Source: Gemmatimonadota bacterium (lineage in GTDB: Bacteria; Gemmatimonadota; Gemmatimonadetes; Gemmatimonadales; GWC2-71-9). From it: a stretch of DNA of 64,000 bases. Both the position numbers and the translations under genes were made by a program. Of the stretch, positions 9,007 to 19,625 are shown piece by piece. Numbering within the stretch: position 1 is the stretch's first letter; every line of letters starts with the position of its first letter. Under the pieces are notes generated by a model. That model was not told where the DNA came from. It was given only the letters and a program-made list of their open reading frames with translations, and searched no databases. The stretch is from contig QHVB01000024.1 of assembly GCA_003222195.1 (NCBI GenBank), forward strand, positions 248,001 to 312,000. Direction: 5' to 3'.

Positions 9007-12000
9007 CCTGTCCCATTGCCCGGCATTGTCGCACTAACGCCGGGCCATCCTGCCGCTCGATCCCGAACTGCAGCATCTCGATGAACTCGGACACTGCGAC
9101 GTCGCACGACCCTGCGCGCACGGCGGCTAAAGCGCGCAACTCGCGATACCGAGCCATGCCCGGGCGACTCGCCACCGCAACCGCCATCACACTGTCTGCA
9201 AGCGATGGCGGCCCATCCAGCGTGAGGTGCCCCAGAGCTTCGCTCAGGAAGTAGGCGGCATACGGATGGCGGAAACTGCCTCTGCCCGCGCGGAGCGCGC
9301 CGAGGGCCTCGGTCGCCGCTCGTTTCCAGGAGGAGTCTCGCACCGCGAGCAACGCGAGGGCGGCCCGCGCTTGCGCGGTATCCGCACCAGCGGCGAGGGC
9401 CGCGTCGAGGAATGCCAGCACGCGTGACGCCGGCTCCTGCCGTGCCGTCGCGATCAGCCCCTTGAGTAGTTGCGCGTCCGCCCACGCTTTCCCGTCCCGC
9501 CGTCCGCGTGAATACACGTCGGCAAGCATCACCTCCGCGCTGACCGTGTCGCGCAGGGCAAGCCGAATGCGGGCCTCGCGCACCGCATACTCACCGGGGA
9601 CCGGCTCGGCGCGCCGAAGAGCCTGGAGGTACGGCAAGACGGCGGCATCGCCCCGGCGCATCGCGAGGGTCCGAGCGAGCAGCAGGGCGGGAGCTCCATC
9701 ACCACTTGCCGCGCCGATCTGCGCGAGCGAATCAAACACGGCCGCCACGCTATTCCCGGGAGCCAGAAAACTTCGTGCCGCAGCAAACTCGAGGCGGGGA
9801 TGGTCGTCGGTATGAGCGAAGCTGGCGCGGGTGAGGAGATCGCTGACGCCGCGCTCGCCAAGCAGCCGGTGGCCTAGGTGCTCCGCTGGTGTGTCGATGT
9901 TGAGCCACTCGCGCGCGAGGTCACCCAAGGCGCCGGTAGGTCCCACCAGGCGGCGAACCCACGTCGAGTCATACGACAACGGGCGTGCCGAGCCAAGTAC
10001 CAGCAGGTCGGGATACTCGCCAAACCAGACCTCAACATGCGGGTACACCGCGCGCACGTTGCGTACGATTCCGGCAACGATGGGCAATGGGAGCTGATAG
10101 AGCTGGACCCATTGACAGAAGACGCCGTCCTCCGCGAGGTGCCGGCGCACAATCGTAAAGAACTCCGGCGTGTACAGCGTGGCGATTCCCGCGACCCACG
10201 GATTCGAAGGTTCCGAAACGATCACGTCGAAGCGGTCCCGCTGCAGCTGCAGGGCGCTTCGCGCATCGTCCGTCACACGCGACACGCCGGGCTGGTCGAG
10301 CACCCGGCCGTTGACGTGATGGAACAGACTATCCATCGCGAGCACGGCGGGTTCGATTTCAATCACGCGCACTTGCCGCATTCCGGGCGTCGCGGCGAGG
10401 ACGTGAGTCGTGACGCCGCTGCCATATCCGATGACCAGAGCCTTGGATGCCCCGGGGCGGGCGGTAATCGGCGCGAGCCCCATCATGATCTCGGTGCCCA
10501 TGTCGCCGCGATCAGATGCGTCGACTTTGCCGTTGACGCGCAGCGAGCGGCCCACATCGCTCTCCCAGACGCTGACCGTCGCGTTGCGGCCTTCGACAAA
10601 CGCGAGCTGCCGGGCGCCCTCGTGCTCGAGAAAGGCCCGGCGGGTCCCGGCATCCATATGCTGGCGCGCGTAGATCGTGGGTCCGAGATCGATGAGGCGC
10701 GTGCTCCAATCCCGGGCAGCCACGGCGACAACGAGTGCGATCATCCCCAGGATCGCCGCACCCAGGACGCGAGCCTGCATCCGCCGGTGCTCAGTCGAGT
10801 GCTCCGCGATCCCCCGCGCGCTCGCCCATGCCAACGCGAGCGCCGCCAATCCGTTGATCACTAATCCGATGCGAAGCGTCGCCTGGGTGCCAATCGTGGC
10901 CACCAGCACAAAGCCGGCGAGCACGGCACCGAGAATGCTACCGGCGGTGTTGAGCGCGTAGGCCATCCCGACGTCCGCTCCGCGCGCCTCGCGCTGGCGC
11001 GCGGTGAGCTCGACGAGCAGCGGGAAGGTCATGCCCATGCCGAGCGCGGGCACGAGGAGCGCGGACCCGATGGCCGCGCCGAGGAACAGCAGGCGGCCCG
11101 CGGCCCCAAGGTTGGGGATTTGAAAAACAGCGATGACATAACCCGGCAAGAGGGCCAGGAACAGGAAAAACGCTGCCGCGCCGACCCCGGCGAGACCCTG
11201 CGCCAACCCCGCTGCCGCCGCGGTGTCGGCGCGCGGGATGCTTTCCCGCGCGACGACCACACTGCCAAGACCGATGCCCATCAGGAACACCAGCAGGATG
11301 AGCGTAAACGCGTACGTGGATCCCCCCACGACCATGACCAGCACGCGCGTCCATGCAATCTCGTCGAGCAGCGAGGCAAAGGCGGTCAGCGCCAGAAGAA
11401 CCAGGGCGAGAGTACGAAGATGATCACGCGGAAAGTCGGGGTTCTCCCCCGGTTCGCGACTCGGCTCAACGACGGCGTCTCGTCGACCGAGTGAGATCGC
11501 CGCCGCCCCAATCGCGAGGTTGATCGCCGCGGTTATCCAGAGCGAAGTACGCACTCCGAGAAACTCGATCAGCAAGAACCCGGCGAACGCGGTGCCCGTC
11601 ATCGCGCCGAGCGTGTTCAAACCGTAGAGACGGCCCAGTGACTGCTTGAGCAACCCACGATCTTGGCCCATCAACGCGCGGGTCAATACGGGCAGCGTCC
11701 CGCCCATGAGCGTGGTGGGGATCATGAGAACGAGCGCGGCCAGTCCAAATCGGAGTGCGACGCTCGCGCCGCCGCCGAGCGATAGTGCCCCGGCCGTGCC
11801 GATGTAGATCCAGTGCGCGAGACCGAGCACCAAGGGGGACACGATGCCGAACACGCCGATCGCGATCTCGAGCCAACCGTACAACACGGCCGGGCGCGGC
11901 GAGCGGTCCGCGACACGCCCAAGCAACCAGGCGCCAAGGCCGAGGCCGCCCATGTAGGCGGCGACGACGGTAGTCACGGACTGGATGGTCGAGCCGAACG

Positions 12001-12100
12001 ACTGATAGAGAATGCGGACCCAGAGGAGCTCGTAGATGAGCCCTGTGGCACCCGACAAGAAGAAAAGGAGAGTGTAGGCGAGCGCCGGCTTAGAACGCAT
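8945..12100 (-). CDS. fused MFS-like membrane / spermidine-synthase-like / TPR protein
   Basis: 1051 residues in three parts. The N-terminal half holds about a dozen hydrophobic helices starting with [19 protein letters not shown], the hallmark of the spermidine-synthase-like membrane fusion family. Around residues 550-690 is a Rossmann methyltransferase-like fold ([36 protein letters not shown]). The C-terminal 250 residues are helical and TPR-like. Whether such fusions make polyamines is not established. It starts inside the end of the upstream E1 gene (11-nt overlap, ATGCGTTCTAA), so the two form one transcription unit. Confidence 0.85.
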   Translation of the reverse strand: MRSKPALAYTLLFFLSGATGLIYELLWVRILYQSFGSTIQSVTTVVAAYMGGLGLGAWLLGRVADRSPRPAVLYGWLEIAIGVFGIVSPLVLGLAHWIYIGTAGALSLGGGASVALRFGLAALVLMIPTTLMGGTLPVLTRALMGQDRGLLKQSLGRLYGLNTLGAMTGTAFAGFLLIEFLGVRTSLWITAAINLAIGAAAISLGRRDAVVEPSREPGENPDFPRDHLRTLALVLLALTAFASLLDEIAWTRVLVMVVGGSTYAFTLILLVFLMGIGLGSVVVARESIPRADTAAAAGLAQGLAGVGAAAFFLFLALLPGYVIAVFQIPNLGAAGRLLFLGAAIGSALLVPALGMGMTFPLLVELTARQREARGADVGMAYALNTAGSILGAVLAGFVLVATIGTQATLRIGLVINGLAALALAWASARGIAEHSTEHRRMQARVLGAAILGMIALVVAVAARDWSTRLIDLGPTIYARQHMDAGTRRAFLEHEGARQLAFVEGRNATVSVWESDVGRSLRVNGKVDASDRGDMGTEIMMGLAPITARPGASKALVIGYGSGVTTHVLAATPGMRQVRVIEIEPAVLAMDSLFHHVNGRVLDQPGVSRVTDDARSALQLQRDRFDVIVSEPSNPWVAGIATLYTPEFFTIVRRHLAEDGVFCQWVQLYQLPLPIVAGIVRNVRAVYPHVEVWFGEYPDLLVLGSARPLSYDSTWVRRLVGPTGALGDLAREWLNIDTPAEHLGHRLLGERGVSDLLTRASFAHTDDHPRLEFAAARSFLAPGNSVAAVFDSLAQIGAASGDGAPALLLARTLAMRRGDAAVLPYLQALRRAEPVPGEYAVREARIRLALRDTVSAEVMLADVYSRGRRDGKAWADAQLLKGLIATARQEPASRVLAFLDAALAAGADTAQARAALALLAVRDSSWKRAATEALGALRAGRGSFRHPYAAYFLSEALGHLTLDGPPSLADSVMAVAVASRPGMARYRELRALAAVRAGSCDVAVSEFIEMLQFGIERQDGPALVRQCRAMGQASEARPAPGVVERRRGKGSN

Positions 12101-14213
12101 GCAACTCGCGCATCGCCTTCGCGAGATCCTCCACCTGTGGCAGGATGTATTCCTCGAGGTCGGGCGCGTACCCGACGAACGTGTCGGTCGACGCGACCCG
12201 CTTGATCGGGGCGTCGAGCCACGGGAAACACTGGTCGGCGATGCGCGCGGCTATCTCGGCGCCGTACCCCCAGGAGTAGGCGTCTTCGTAGGCAACGATC
12301 ACCTTGTTGGTCTTCTTGATCGAGGCCTCGATCGTCTCCCAGTCTACCGGAGAGAGCGACCGGAGGTCGATGACTTCGACACTGACGCCTTCCTTTTCCT
12401 CGAGCTCCTTTGCCGCAACCAGGGTGCGTTGCACCACGGCGCCGTACGTCACGACGGTAACCGCGGTCCCCTCCCGCACCACCTTCGCCTTGCCGAATGG
12501 AATCATGAAGTTCGGGCCGGGATTCGGGGCTTTGTTGTACGTCTGGCGGTAGAGGTGCTTGTGTTCGAGGAAAAGGACGGGATCATCACTGCGAATCGCG
12601 GTGCGCAACAGACCGTTGGCATCCAGCGCCGTGGACGGGCAAATGACCCGCAGCCCGGGCACCGATGTGAAGACGACGGCGCCGGTCTGTGAGTGATAGA
12701 CCGAGCCGCCCTTGAGATACCCGCCGTACGTCACGCGGATCACGGCCGGGGCGCTGAACGCGTTGCTCGAACGCCAGCGCAGGGTCGCCAGCTCATTGCG
12801 GATCTGATGATAGGCCGGCCAGATGTAATCGAAGAACTGGATCTCGACGACCGGTTTGAGCCCGCGCGTGGCGAGTCCGATCGCGCGCCCGACGATATTG
12901 GCTTCGGCGAGCGGTGAATTGTACACGCGGTCGCTGCCGAACTGGCGCTGCAGGCCCCACGTGACTTTGAAGACGCCGCCCTTGCCCTTCACTTCCTTCA
13001 GATACTGCTCGCGGCTCACGTCCGCGACGTCTTCGCCAAACACGAGGATGCGCGGATCGCGCGTCATCTCGTCTTTCATGCAGGCGTTGAGCAGATCCAC
13101 CATGGTGGTCGGCTCGCCCGTGAAATGCGGATCGTCCTCGGTGTCGAACTGCTCGGACGTCGGATCGACGTCGGGCGAGTACACCCAGAGCAGGGCGGTC
13201 TCGGGCTTGGGCTGTGGCGAGGCTAGCGCCATGTCGGCGGTAACCTGGATCTCTTCCTCAACCTGCGCCTTGATCGCCTCGAGCTCCGACGCCGTCGCCA
13301 CGCCGTCGTCCAACAGACGCTTGGGGAAGATCGCCACCGGGTCGCGCTTGGCTTCGTCCTCACGCTCGCGCGGGGGCTTGTAGAGGATCTCGTCGTCGGA
13401 GAGGGAGTGTGAGTAAGGCCTGGTGACGTGCGCATGCACGAGCGCTGGGCCCTTGCGTTGGCGGCACCAATCGACCGCGTGGGTCAGGGCCTCGTAAGAG
13501 GCGATCGGGTCGCAGCCATCGACTTCTTCGATGCGGAGGTTGGGGAAATTGCTCACCAGCTTGGAAACCGATCCACCGGCGGTCTGCACCTCGATCGGCA
13601 CGGAGATGGCGTACTTGTTGTCTTCGATAAGGAAGAGCACCGGCAGCTTGAGATTACTGGCGGTATTCAACGCCTCCCACCATTCGCCTTCACTCGTAGT
13701 GCCGTCGCCGGCGGAGCAGTACACGACCTCGTCGCCGTGGATCGGCTTCTCCTTGAGGTCGTCGATTCTGTGATAGCGCAGCCACGCCTCGGCGCAGCCG
13801 ACCGCCTGGAGGAACTGCGTCCCGGTCGGACTCGATTGGCTGACGATGTTCAGCTGTTTGTGACCCCAGTGGGAGGGCATCTGCCGCCCGCCGGAATTGG
13901 GATCGTCCGCGGCGCCGACGGCCGAGAGGAACATCTCGGTGGGCGTCATGCCAAGCGTCAGGGCGAGCGCACGGTCGCGATAGTATGGATAGAACCAGTC
14001 GTAGGATGGGCGCAAGGCTTTTCCAGCCGCGACCAACACCCCTTCGTGCCCAGCCCCCGAAATCTGGAAGAAGATCTTGTTTTGACGCTTGAGCTGAATT
14101 TCCCGGTCGTCGATGCGCCGGGACAGCAGCATCAGCCGATACATGTCGAGCAGATCGCTCTTGGAGAGCGTGCGCTTGGCTTGCGACGTAGCCGTGCGGG
14201 GACGTGTCGCCAT
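12090..14213 (-). CDS. fused alpha-beta E1 component of a 2-oxoacid dehydrogenase (branched-chain type)
   Basis: Thiamine-diphosphate enzyme that decarboxylates a 2-oxoacid and passes the acyl group to a lipoyl E2. The alpha part has the ThDP motif [14 protein letters not shown] ending in the DNKYAI segment. The beta part (from about residue 375) begins [14 protein letters not shown] and carries FGEDVAD. Alpha and beta are usually separate genes; here they form one chain of 707 residues, an arrangement known for some oxoisovalerate dehydrogenases. ATG 14213 is preferred; a TTG three codons earlier is possible. No E2 or E3 gene lies nearby. The exact substrate is inferred. Confidence 0.88.
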   Translation of the reverse strand: MATRPRTATSQAKRTLSKSDLLDMYRLMLLSRRIDDREIQLKRQNKIFFQISGAGHEGVLVAAGKALRPSYDWFYPYYRDRALALTLGMTPTEMFLSAVGAADDPNSGGRQMPSHWGHKQLNIVSQSSPTGTQFLQAVGCAEAWLRYHRIDDLKEKPIHGDEVVYCSAGDGTTSEGEWWEALNTASNLKLPVLFLIEDNKYAISVPIEVQTAGGSVSKLVSNFPNLRIEEVDGCDPIASYEALTHAVDWCRQRKGPALVHAHVTRPYSHSLSDDEILYKPPREREDEAKRDPVAIFPKRLLDDGVATASELEAIKAQVEEEIQVTADMALASPQPKPETALLWVYSPDVDPTSEQFDTEDDPHFTGEPTTMVDLLNACMKDEMTRDPRILVFGEDVADVSREQYLKEVKGKGGVFKVTWGLQRQFGSDRVYNSPLAEANIVGRAIGLATRGLKPVVEIQFFDYIWPAYHQIRNELATLRWRSSNAFSAPAVIRVTYGGYLKGGSVYHSQTGAVVFTSVPGLRVICPSTALDANGLLRTAIRSDDPVLFLEHKHLYRQTYNKAPNPGPNFMIPFGKAKVVREGTAVTVVTYGAVVQRTLVAAKELEEKEGVSVEVIDLRSLSPVDWETIEASIKKTNKVIVAYEDAYSWGYGAEIAARIADQCFPWLDAPIKRVASTDTFVGYAPDLEEYILPQVEDLAKAMRELHAF

Positions 14214-14249
14214 ATTGCTCAAAAATAGCCTGATCTCTTACTTCAAGAC

Positions 14250-14729
14250 ATGGACGAGGCCGCGAAGAAAGCGATTCTCCGCCACTTCCCCTACGGCCTG
14301 TACGTTGTGACCGTGGCGCACAACGGCGAAGACCACGGGATGACGGCCAACTGGATCACGCAGGCGGCGTTCGAGCCGCCGATGGTCGTAGTCGCAATCG
14401 AGAACACCTCCAAGACGATCGGCATGGTCCGCAATTCGCATCACTTTGCGGTCAACCTGCTGTTGACCGGCCAGCGGGACCTCGCCGGCAAGCTGGGACG
14501 CAACTCCAATCAGGCGCCACAGAAGCTCAAGGGACTCAAGACCAAGCCGGCGCCCGTATCCGGAGTCCCGGTTCTGGCGGACAGCTTGGGATGGGTCGAG
14601 TGCCGCGTCCTCGCGACGCTACCGGCAGGCGACCACACGCTCGTGCTCGGCGAGGTGGTGGGAGCGGGTGTGGAGCATGAGGGAGAGCCCCTTACCCTCG
14701 CCGAGGCTGGATTCAAATACTCGGGCTAG
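14250..14729 (+). CDS. flavin reductase-like FMN-binding protein
   Basis: 159 residues of the flavin reductase split-barrel family, which bind FMN and reduce flavin or an acceptor with NAD(P)H. The pattern is clear: FPYGLYVVT near the start, MTANWITQAAFEPPMVVVAI, then FAVNLL and the C-terminal HTLVLGEVV. There is no extra rubredoxin or flavodoxin domain. It diverges from the E1 gene with only about 36 nt between start codons, so the promoters must overlap. Partner and substrate are unknown. Confidence 0.85.
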   Translation: MDEAAKKAILRHFPYGLYVVTVAHNGEDHGMTANWITQAAFEPPMVVVAIENTSKTIGMVRNSHHFAVNLLLTGQRDLAGKLGRNSNQAPQKLKGLKTKPAPVSGVPVLADSLGWVECRVLATLPAGDHTLVLGEVVGAGVEHEGEPLTLAEAGFKYSG

Positions 14730-14736
14730 GCCCGCG

Positions 14737-16386
14737 CTACTGTTTTCGGTAGACCACCTTCCCGCCAACGATCGTAAAGCGCGGCTGGATTGTGCCGAGC
14801 GATTCCGGCGCCACGGCGAACGGATCGCGATCCAGTACTACGACATCCGCGAATCTTCCCGCGGCCAGCGTGCCCCACTTCTGCTCATTGAACGTCGCCC
14901 AGGCGTTGCCGTAGGTGTAGGCGCGGAGCGCCTCGCCGACGGTGATCTTTTGGTCGGGCACCCAGCCGCCGGGGTTCTTGCCGTCCAGGGTGCGGCGGGT
15001 CACCGCCGCGTACACACCGAGCATCGGATCGAGGGGAGCGACGGTCCAGTCCGACCCAAACGCCAGCGGCGCATCGGTGTCGAGCAGCGTGCGGAAGGCG
15101 TACGTCGTCTTGATGCGCTCCGGTCCGATGCGTTGCTCGACCCAGCGGCCATCGTCGATGGCGTGGTAGGGCTGCATCGAAGGCACGACACGCCGGGCAC
15201 CAAACAGTGGAATCTCCTGAGACCGCAGATGCTGCGCGTGTTCGACGCGGAACCGCCGGTCGCGCGCGCCGTGTGCGTGTGTAACGCTGTCGTAGATGGA
15301 CAGAATGATCGCGTTGGCGCGATCGCCGATGGCGTGCACGGCGATTTGCAGGCCCGCGGAGTCGGCCGCCCCAACCCAGGCACGCATATCCGATTCCGGC
15401 TGCCGCATCAAGCCGCGGTAACCCGCGGAGTCGGAGAACGGCTCGAAGAAGAATGCCGTCCGCGATCCCGCCGAGCCGTCCATGTATCCCTTCACTCCAC
15501 CGATGCGGACCCAATCGTCGCCGGCGCCGTTGCGTCGGACGCTATCGGCGACGGTATGCCAGTCCTCGATCGGGAGATAGAGCGACACGCGGATGGTCAT
15601 CCGGTTGGCTCGCTCCATGCGCTTGTAGGCCGCCAGATTGGCCCACGAGGCCGACATGTTCCCCGTCGCGGTGACGCCGAGCGATGCCGCACGGGCCAGA
15701 GCGCGCGCCAGGGCGGAGTCCTGTTGCTCCGGAGCAGGAGTCGGGATCGCGGCTCCGATCAAGCCTTCCGCGTTGTCCTTGAATATTCCGATCGGCTCAC
15801 CACGCGTGTCGCGTGGTAACTCGCCGCCCACCGGGTCGCGTGTGTCTTTCGTGACCTTCGCCGCGCGCATCGCGGCCGCGTTGGCGAGCGCCATGTGCCC
15901 GTCTAGGCGATCTACGAAAACCGGGTTGTTCGGCGTGACCGAGTCGATCCAATCGTGACGGGGCAATGGCGCCCCGCGCCACAACGTGTGATCCCAGTCG
16001 CCGCCAAGAATCCATTCGCCCGGCTTGAGATGGGCGGCGTACTCCTTCAGGCGACGCACGAACTCTTGCGGCGTCGCTGCGTTACGCAGATCCACCGACG
16101 CGAGCTGGAAGCCGCCACTGATGAAATGCGTGTGGCCGTCGGCAAAGCCGGGCATGATGAGGCCGCCCTCGGCATGCACGACCTGAGTTCCGGAACCGAT
16201 GTAGCGGGCGATTTCCGCAGAGTCTCCCACGGCGAGGATCTTGCCGTCGGCGATGGCCACCGCACCCGCCCGGCCGCGGCCCGTCGAGAGGCCCGTCCAG
16301 ACGGGGCCACCTTGGATCACGAGATCGGCTGTGGAACCGCAGGCGGTGAGTAACGCGAGCGCAACGACGCGCGACGCACGACGCAC
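14737..16386 (-). CDS. amidohydrolase-family lipoprotein (YtcJ-like)
   Basis: Metal-dependent hydrolase of the amidohydrolase-3 group, about 549 residues. I chose the GTG at 16386 because a strong AGGAGG lies 6 nt before it and the protein then begins with a lipoprotein signal ending LLTACG. The N-terminal metal site DGHTHF and the later HAIGDRAN and FGSDW motifs are present. It follows a small gene by 10 nt, and its Shine-Dalgarno site overlaps that gene's stop, which points to coupling. Probably an exported amide or imide hydrolase; substrate unknown. Confidence 0.88.
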   Translation of the reverse strand: MRRASRVVALALLTACGSTADLVIQGGPVWTGLSTGRGRAGAVAIADGKILAVGDSAEIARYIGSGTQVVHAEGGLIMPGFADGHTHFISGGFQLASVDLRNAATPQEFVRRLKEYAAHLKPGEWILGGDWDHTLWRGAPLPRHDWIDSVTPNNPVFVDRLDGHMALANAAAMRAAKVTKDTRDPVGGELPRDTRGEPIGIFKDNAEGLIGAAIPTPAPEQQDSALARALARAASLGVTATGNMSASWANLAAYKRMERANRMTIRVSLYLPIEDWHTVADSVRRNGAGDDWVRIGGVKGYMDGSAGSRTAFFFEPFSDSAGYRGLMRQPESDMRAWVGAADSAGLQIAVHAIGDRANAIILSIYDSVTHAHGARDRRFRVEHAQHLRSQEIPLFGARRVVPSMQPYHAIDDGRWVEQRIGPERIKTTYAFRTLLDTDAPLAFGSDWTVAPLDPMLGVYAAVTRRTLDGKNPGGWVPDQKITVGEALRAYTYGNAWATFNEQKWGTLAAGRFADVVVLDRDPFAVAPESLGTIQPRFTIVGGKVVYRKQ

Positions 16387-16396
16387 GAGGTACCTC

Positions 16397-16654
16397 CTAA
16401 CGGAGCTTGGTGATTCGGCGGATGGTATCGATGGTCGCGAGCGGATTGGCTCCCGCATCGGACGGCGGCTTTGGCTTGGCGGGAGCGCTCAGCCCGTCGC
16501 GGATATCGAGCAGCACTTCGAGCAGCAGCTGTTCGCGTTGATAGGCCGCGTCGAGATCGGCCATACGGCGATCATCCTTTGCCGTCTTGGCTCGCTCGTA
16601 CGCTTCACGGTACACCGTGTCCAGATTGTCGAGAATTTGCTGGCGTGGCCTCAC
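16397..16654 (-). CDS. small helical protein of unknown function
   Basis: About 85 residues, charged and predicted almost entirely helical (ILDNLDTVYREAYERAKTAK, AYQREQLLLEVLLDIRDGL), with a Pro/Lys-rich linker near the end. I do not recognise the family. The GTG at 16654 gives the natural start; a GTG at 16687 is also open and would overlap the divergent PfpI gene. It sits 10 nt upstream of the amidohydrolase lipoprotein and is probably co-expressed with it. Confidence 0.6.
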   Translation of the reverse strand: MRPRQQILDNLDTVYREAYERAKTAKDDRRMADLDAAYQREQLLLEVLLDIRDGLSAPAKPKPPSDAGANPLATIDTIRRITKLR

Positions 16655-16680
16655 GACTGCCAAAGATATAGGTTCCTCGC

Positions 16681-17211
16681 ATGACACTCAAAGGCATGCG
16701 CGTTCTGTTTTTTGCGGGCCCTTTGTACGAAGACCTCGAGCTGTGGTATCCCAAGATCCGACTCGAGGAAGAAGGAGCCAGCACGACAGTCGCTGGAATG
16801 GGTGAGAAGACCTATCCGGGAAAGCGCGGCTATCCCGTCACCGTCGACACCAATGTGGAACAGGTCGACGCTGCCGATTTCGACGCGCTCGTGATTCCGG
16901 GCGGATTCGCGCCCGATCAGCTGCGGCGTTCCGACAAGGTCCTACGGCTCACGCGTGAGATCTATCAGGCAGGGAAGCCGGTTGCGTTCATCTGTCATGC
17001 AGGCTGGGTCCCTATTTCGGCGAAGATTCTGAAAGGCAAACGCGCAACGAGTGTCCGTGCCATCAAAGACGACATGGAGAATGCGGGCGTGATCTGGGAA
17101 GACAGCGCGGTCGTGGTCGATGGCAATCTCATTTCGTCGCGGACGCCAGCCGACCTGCCACAGTTCTGCAAAGCGCTGATCGCGGCCTTACGACACGGGC
17201 CGCAAGACTAA
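16681..17211 (+). CDS. DJ-1/PfpI family protein
   Basis: 176 residues of the DJ-1/PfpI class I glutamine-amidotransferase-like superfamily. The conserved elbow FICHAGW holds the nucleophilic Cys and adjacent His, and the acidic position before it is in LVIPGGFAPD. Members act as glyoxalases, deglycases or chaperone-like stress proteins; which applies here cannot be told. It diverges from the small helical gene, and its last 24 nt overlap the convergent DUF1015 gene. Confidence 0.88.
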   Translation: MTLKGMRVLFFAGPLYEDLELWYPKIRLEEEGASTTVAGMGEKTYPGKRGYPVTVDTNVEQVDAADFDALVIPGGFAPDQLRRSDKVLRLTREIYQAGKPVAFICHAGWVPISAKILKGKRATSVRAIKDDMENAGVIWEDSAVVVDGNLISSRTPADLPQFCKALIAALRHGPQD

Positions 17212-18423
17212 GCCGCTCGACACCTTCGGCACGAAGTACGTGGACTTCGGCGGCATCACGTCTCCCGCATCCGCCACGGCAAACACCTGTTCCACCTTCA
17301 TGGGATTGAGCAGCACCGCCACGGCCGCGCCACCGCGCTGGACCATGCCAAGTGCCTCGTTGCCGTCGGCAACGTAGCGGATGATCGGCGTCGACGTCCC
17401 GGCCGAAAGAATCTCCTTGACGACCAGCGATTCGATCCGCGCGACGTCGAGATCGCGAACCGCGGTGCTTTGCGCCAGACTCGGCAGTCGATCAGGAAGC
17501 CCGCCGGGTTTGAGCAGCAGTGCGAGAACCCGCGAGCGATCAGCGACGAGACAGGCGGTGCGGTCTCGCCCCACGGAGGCGAGCGTCGTCAACGGGTCCC
17601 GGCCGCCGGTGATCGCCTGAACATCGAACCATTCTCTCCAGCGCGGCAACAAGCGCTCCAACTCGCGGCCGGGCCCGAAGATCACGCGGTGCGTGGGCAG
17701 AACCGCGAGCCCCGGATCCTGCGCTGATACGATCAGCGCGAGCACGCGGTCGGCGGCGGGGTTCTCCTGCGCGTAGGCGCTCGCCGTTTCGTACCGATGG
17801 TGCCCGTCGGCGATGTACAACGGGGCCGGGGGAAGGGGGAGGCGGGACGGGTCACCCACGATCCAGAGGCGGATCCCCACGCCGTTGAGCTCCGCGGTGG
17901 CATCGGGCTTGTCATCAGTGACAGCTACGAGTGACGTGGCAAGCGCACGATCGCGATCGGGCGCGAGCAAAAAGATCGATTCGATGTTGGTCCCCGTCGC
18001 GCGCATGAGCGCCAGCCGATCGGCCTTTGGTCCGGCGTGGGTGCGCTCGTGGGGCCGAATCCGGCGCGGTTCGTACCCTTCCGCGGCGACGGCCGCGAAC
18101 ACGCCGCGTCTGGTCCGGCGTTCGCCCGTCGGCAATGTGAAGTCCTGCGCGAGAACGTAGAGTGCGGGCTCCGGATCGCGCCGCAGCACAGCGGCGCGGC
18201 GCCAGGCGGCCAGCTGTTCCCCGGCGACGCGGTAGCGCGCGTCGTCGGCCGCTCCCGGCGGCGCTTCCGGGAGCATGATGTGGACGATATTGTCCCGGTC
18301 CAATGCCGCATAACGCGCGCGCTCTGCCGGATCGATCACATCATAGGGCGGCGCGATCAAGGAGCTGAGCCGATCGACGGCGGCGTATCGCTCACCCCGA
18401 AAGGGCGCGACGAGGTCAGCCAT
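17188..18423 (-). CDS. DUF1015 family protein
   Basis: 411 residues matching the DUF1015 family of unknown function, recognised from the opening APFRGERYA..APPYDVI, the central HERTHAGPKADRL and the signature IADGHHRYETA. The enzymatic role is not established. Its start codon shares the palindrome CATG (18421-18424) with the divergent MazG-like gene, so each promoter must lie in or beyond the other gene. Confidence 0.85.
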   Translation of the reverse strand: MADLVAPFRGERYAAVDRLSSLIAPPYDVIDPAERARYAALDRDNIVHIMLPEAPPGAADDARYRVAGEQLAAWRRAAVLRRDPEPALYVLAQDFTLPTGERRTRRGVFAAVAAEGYEPRRIRPHERTHAGPKADRLALMRATGTNIESIFLLAPDRDRALATSLVAVTDDKPDATAELNGVGIRLWIVGDPSRLPLPPAPLYIADGHHRYETASAYAQENPAADRVLALIVSAQDPGLAVLPTHRVIFGPGRELERLLPRWREWFDVQAITGGRDPLTTLASVGRDRTACLVADRSRVLALLLKPGGLPDRLPSLAQSTAVRDLDVARIESLVVKEILSAGTSTPIIRYVADGNEALGMVQRGGAAVAVLLNPMKVEQVFAVADAGDVMPPKSTYFVPKVSSGLVLRPVS

Positions 18424-18742
18424 GAGCTTCCGTGAACCGCAGCAACGCGTGGATGAGTGGGTGAGTCAGTTCGAGGCGGGCTATTTCCCGCCGCTCGCCA
18501 ACGTGGCGCGGCTCGCCGAGGAAGTCGGTGAGCTCGCTCGCGAGATCAATCACCAGTTCGGTCCGAAGCAAAAGAAAGCCGATGAGCCGGCCGGCTCGCT
18601 GGCCATGGAGCTCGCCGACATTCTCTTTGTCGTGATCTGCATCGCCAACTCGCAGCGCATCGACCTCGACGACGCGTTCGCCCAGATGATGGCCAAGGTC
18701 ACCTCCCGCGACGCCGGCCGCTGGACCAAGAAGGCTCGCTGA
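18422..18742 (+). CDS. MazG-like nucleotide pyrophosphohydrolase
   Basis: 106 residues of the all-alpha NTP pyrophosphohydrolase (MazG-like) superfamily, which cleave NTPs or modified nucleotides to NMP and pyrophosphate. The metal-binding acidic pattern is visible: LAEEVGELAREI in one helix and ELADILFVV in the next. The short single-domain length fits house-cleaning enzymes. The ATG overlaps that of the divergent DUF1015 gene, and the 3' end overlaps rsgA by 44 nt on the other strand. Confidence 0.85.
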   Translation: MSFREPQQRVDEWVSQFEAGYFPPLANVARLAEEVGELAREINHQFGPKQKKADEPAGSLAMELADILFVVICIANSQRIDLDDAFAQMMAKVTSRDAGRWTKKAR

Positions 18743-19625
18743 TCTCCTCATAGATCCGCTCGTACGAGACCAGCCGGTCGGGATCGATCGCGCCCGCCGG
18801 TGCGGCACGCACCGCACAGCCGGGCTCGGCGAGGTGGCGGCAATTGTCGAAGCGGCACTGATCGAGGTATGGACGGAATTCCGGAAAGCAGGCGCCCAGC
18901 TCGTTGGGATCGATGCCCCAGGCGCCGATCTCGCGGAGGCCCGGCGTATCGACGACGTAACCGACGCCGGCAACGGGCACCAGCTCTGCGGCAGTGGTGG
19001 TGTGCTTGCCGGTCCGCCACTTTTCGCTGATCACGCCGACACGCAGCTTGAGCCCCGGCTCGAGGGCATTGAGCAGACTCGACTTGCCCGCGCCCGACGC
19101 GCCCGTAAACACCGAGTGCCGGCCCCGCAGCAAGTCGCGCAGCGCGGGGAGGCCTTCATCGGCCTTCACCGACGTTCCGAGCAGTTGATAGCCGGCGGTC
19201 TTGAAGCGGCGCGCCAGGGTCTCCTCGATCGCGCGGTCGAGCTCGATCTTGTTGAGCACCACCGCCGCCGGAAGGCCGTTCGCTTCCGCAATGATGAGGA
19301 AGCGGTCGATCATTCTGGGGCTCGGCTCCGGATCACGGGCGGAGGTCACGACGATCACCTGATCCACATTGGCCGCCACCGGCTGCGCGCGCCGCGGACC
19401 GGCTCCGCTGCTGCCTTGTGCCGCGCGCCGCGCCAGCACCGAGCGGCGCGGCCGGATCTCGCTAATTGTCGAGCCCTCGAGGACGACGACGTCGCCCGGG
19501 ACGACGCGGTCGGAGTCCTGGTACTTGAGTTTGCCCCGCAGCGTGGCGGTGATCTCGCCGGCGTCGGTGTGAACCCGGTACCCGCCGGCGGTGCGCGCGA
19601 GCACCACACCGTTCGTGAGGGTCAC
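18699..19625 (-). CDS. rsgA: ribosome small subunit-dependent GTPase RsgA
   Basis: Circularly permuted GTPase that checks the decoding centre during 30S maturation. An N-terminal OB domain precedes the GTPase with G4 (NKIE), G1 GASGAGKSS and G3 DTPG, and a C-terminal zinc finger of Cys and His (CRFDNCRHLAEPGC). I chose the GTG at 19625 (308 residues) because its GTGA overlaps the upstream stop and GGAG lies 6 nt before it. An ATG seven codons earlier has no ribosome-binding site. It is the last gene of the thiolase operon. Confidence 0.95.
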   Translation of the reverse strand: MTLTNGVVLARTAGGYRVHTDAGEITATLRGKLKYQDSDRVVPGDVVVLEGSTISEIRPRRSVLARRAAQGSSGAGPRRAQPVAANVDQVIVVTSARDPEPSPRMIDRFLIIAEANGLPAAVVLNKIELDRAIEETLARRFKTAGYQLLGTSVKADEGLPALRDLLRGRHSVFTGASGAGKSSLLNALEPGLKLRVGVISEKWRTGKHTTTAAELVPVAGVGYVVDTPGLREIGAWGIDPNELGACFPEFRPYLDQCRFDNCRHLAEPGCAVRAAPAGAIDPDRLVSYERIYEEISEPSWSSGRRRGR

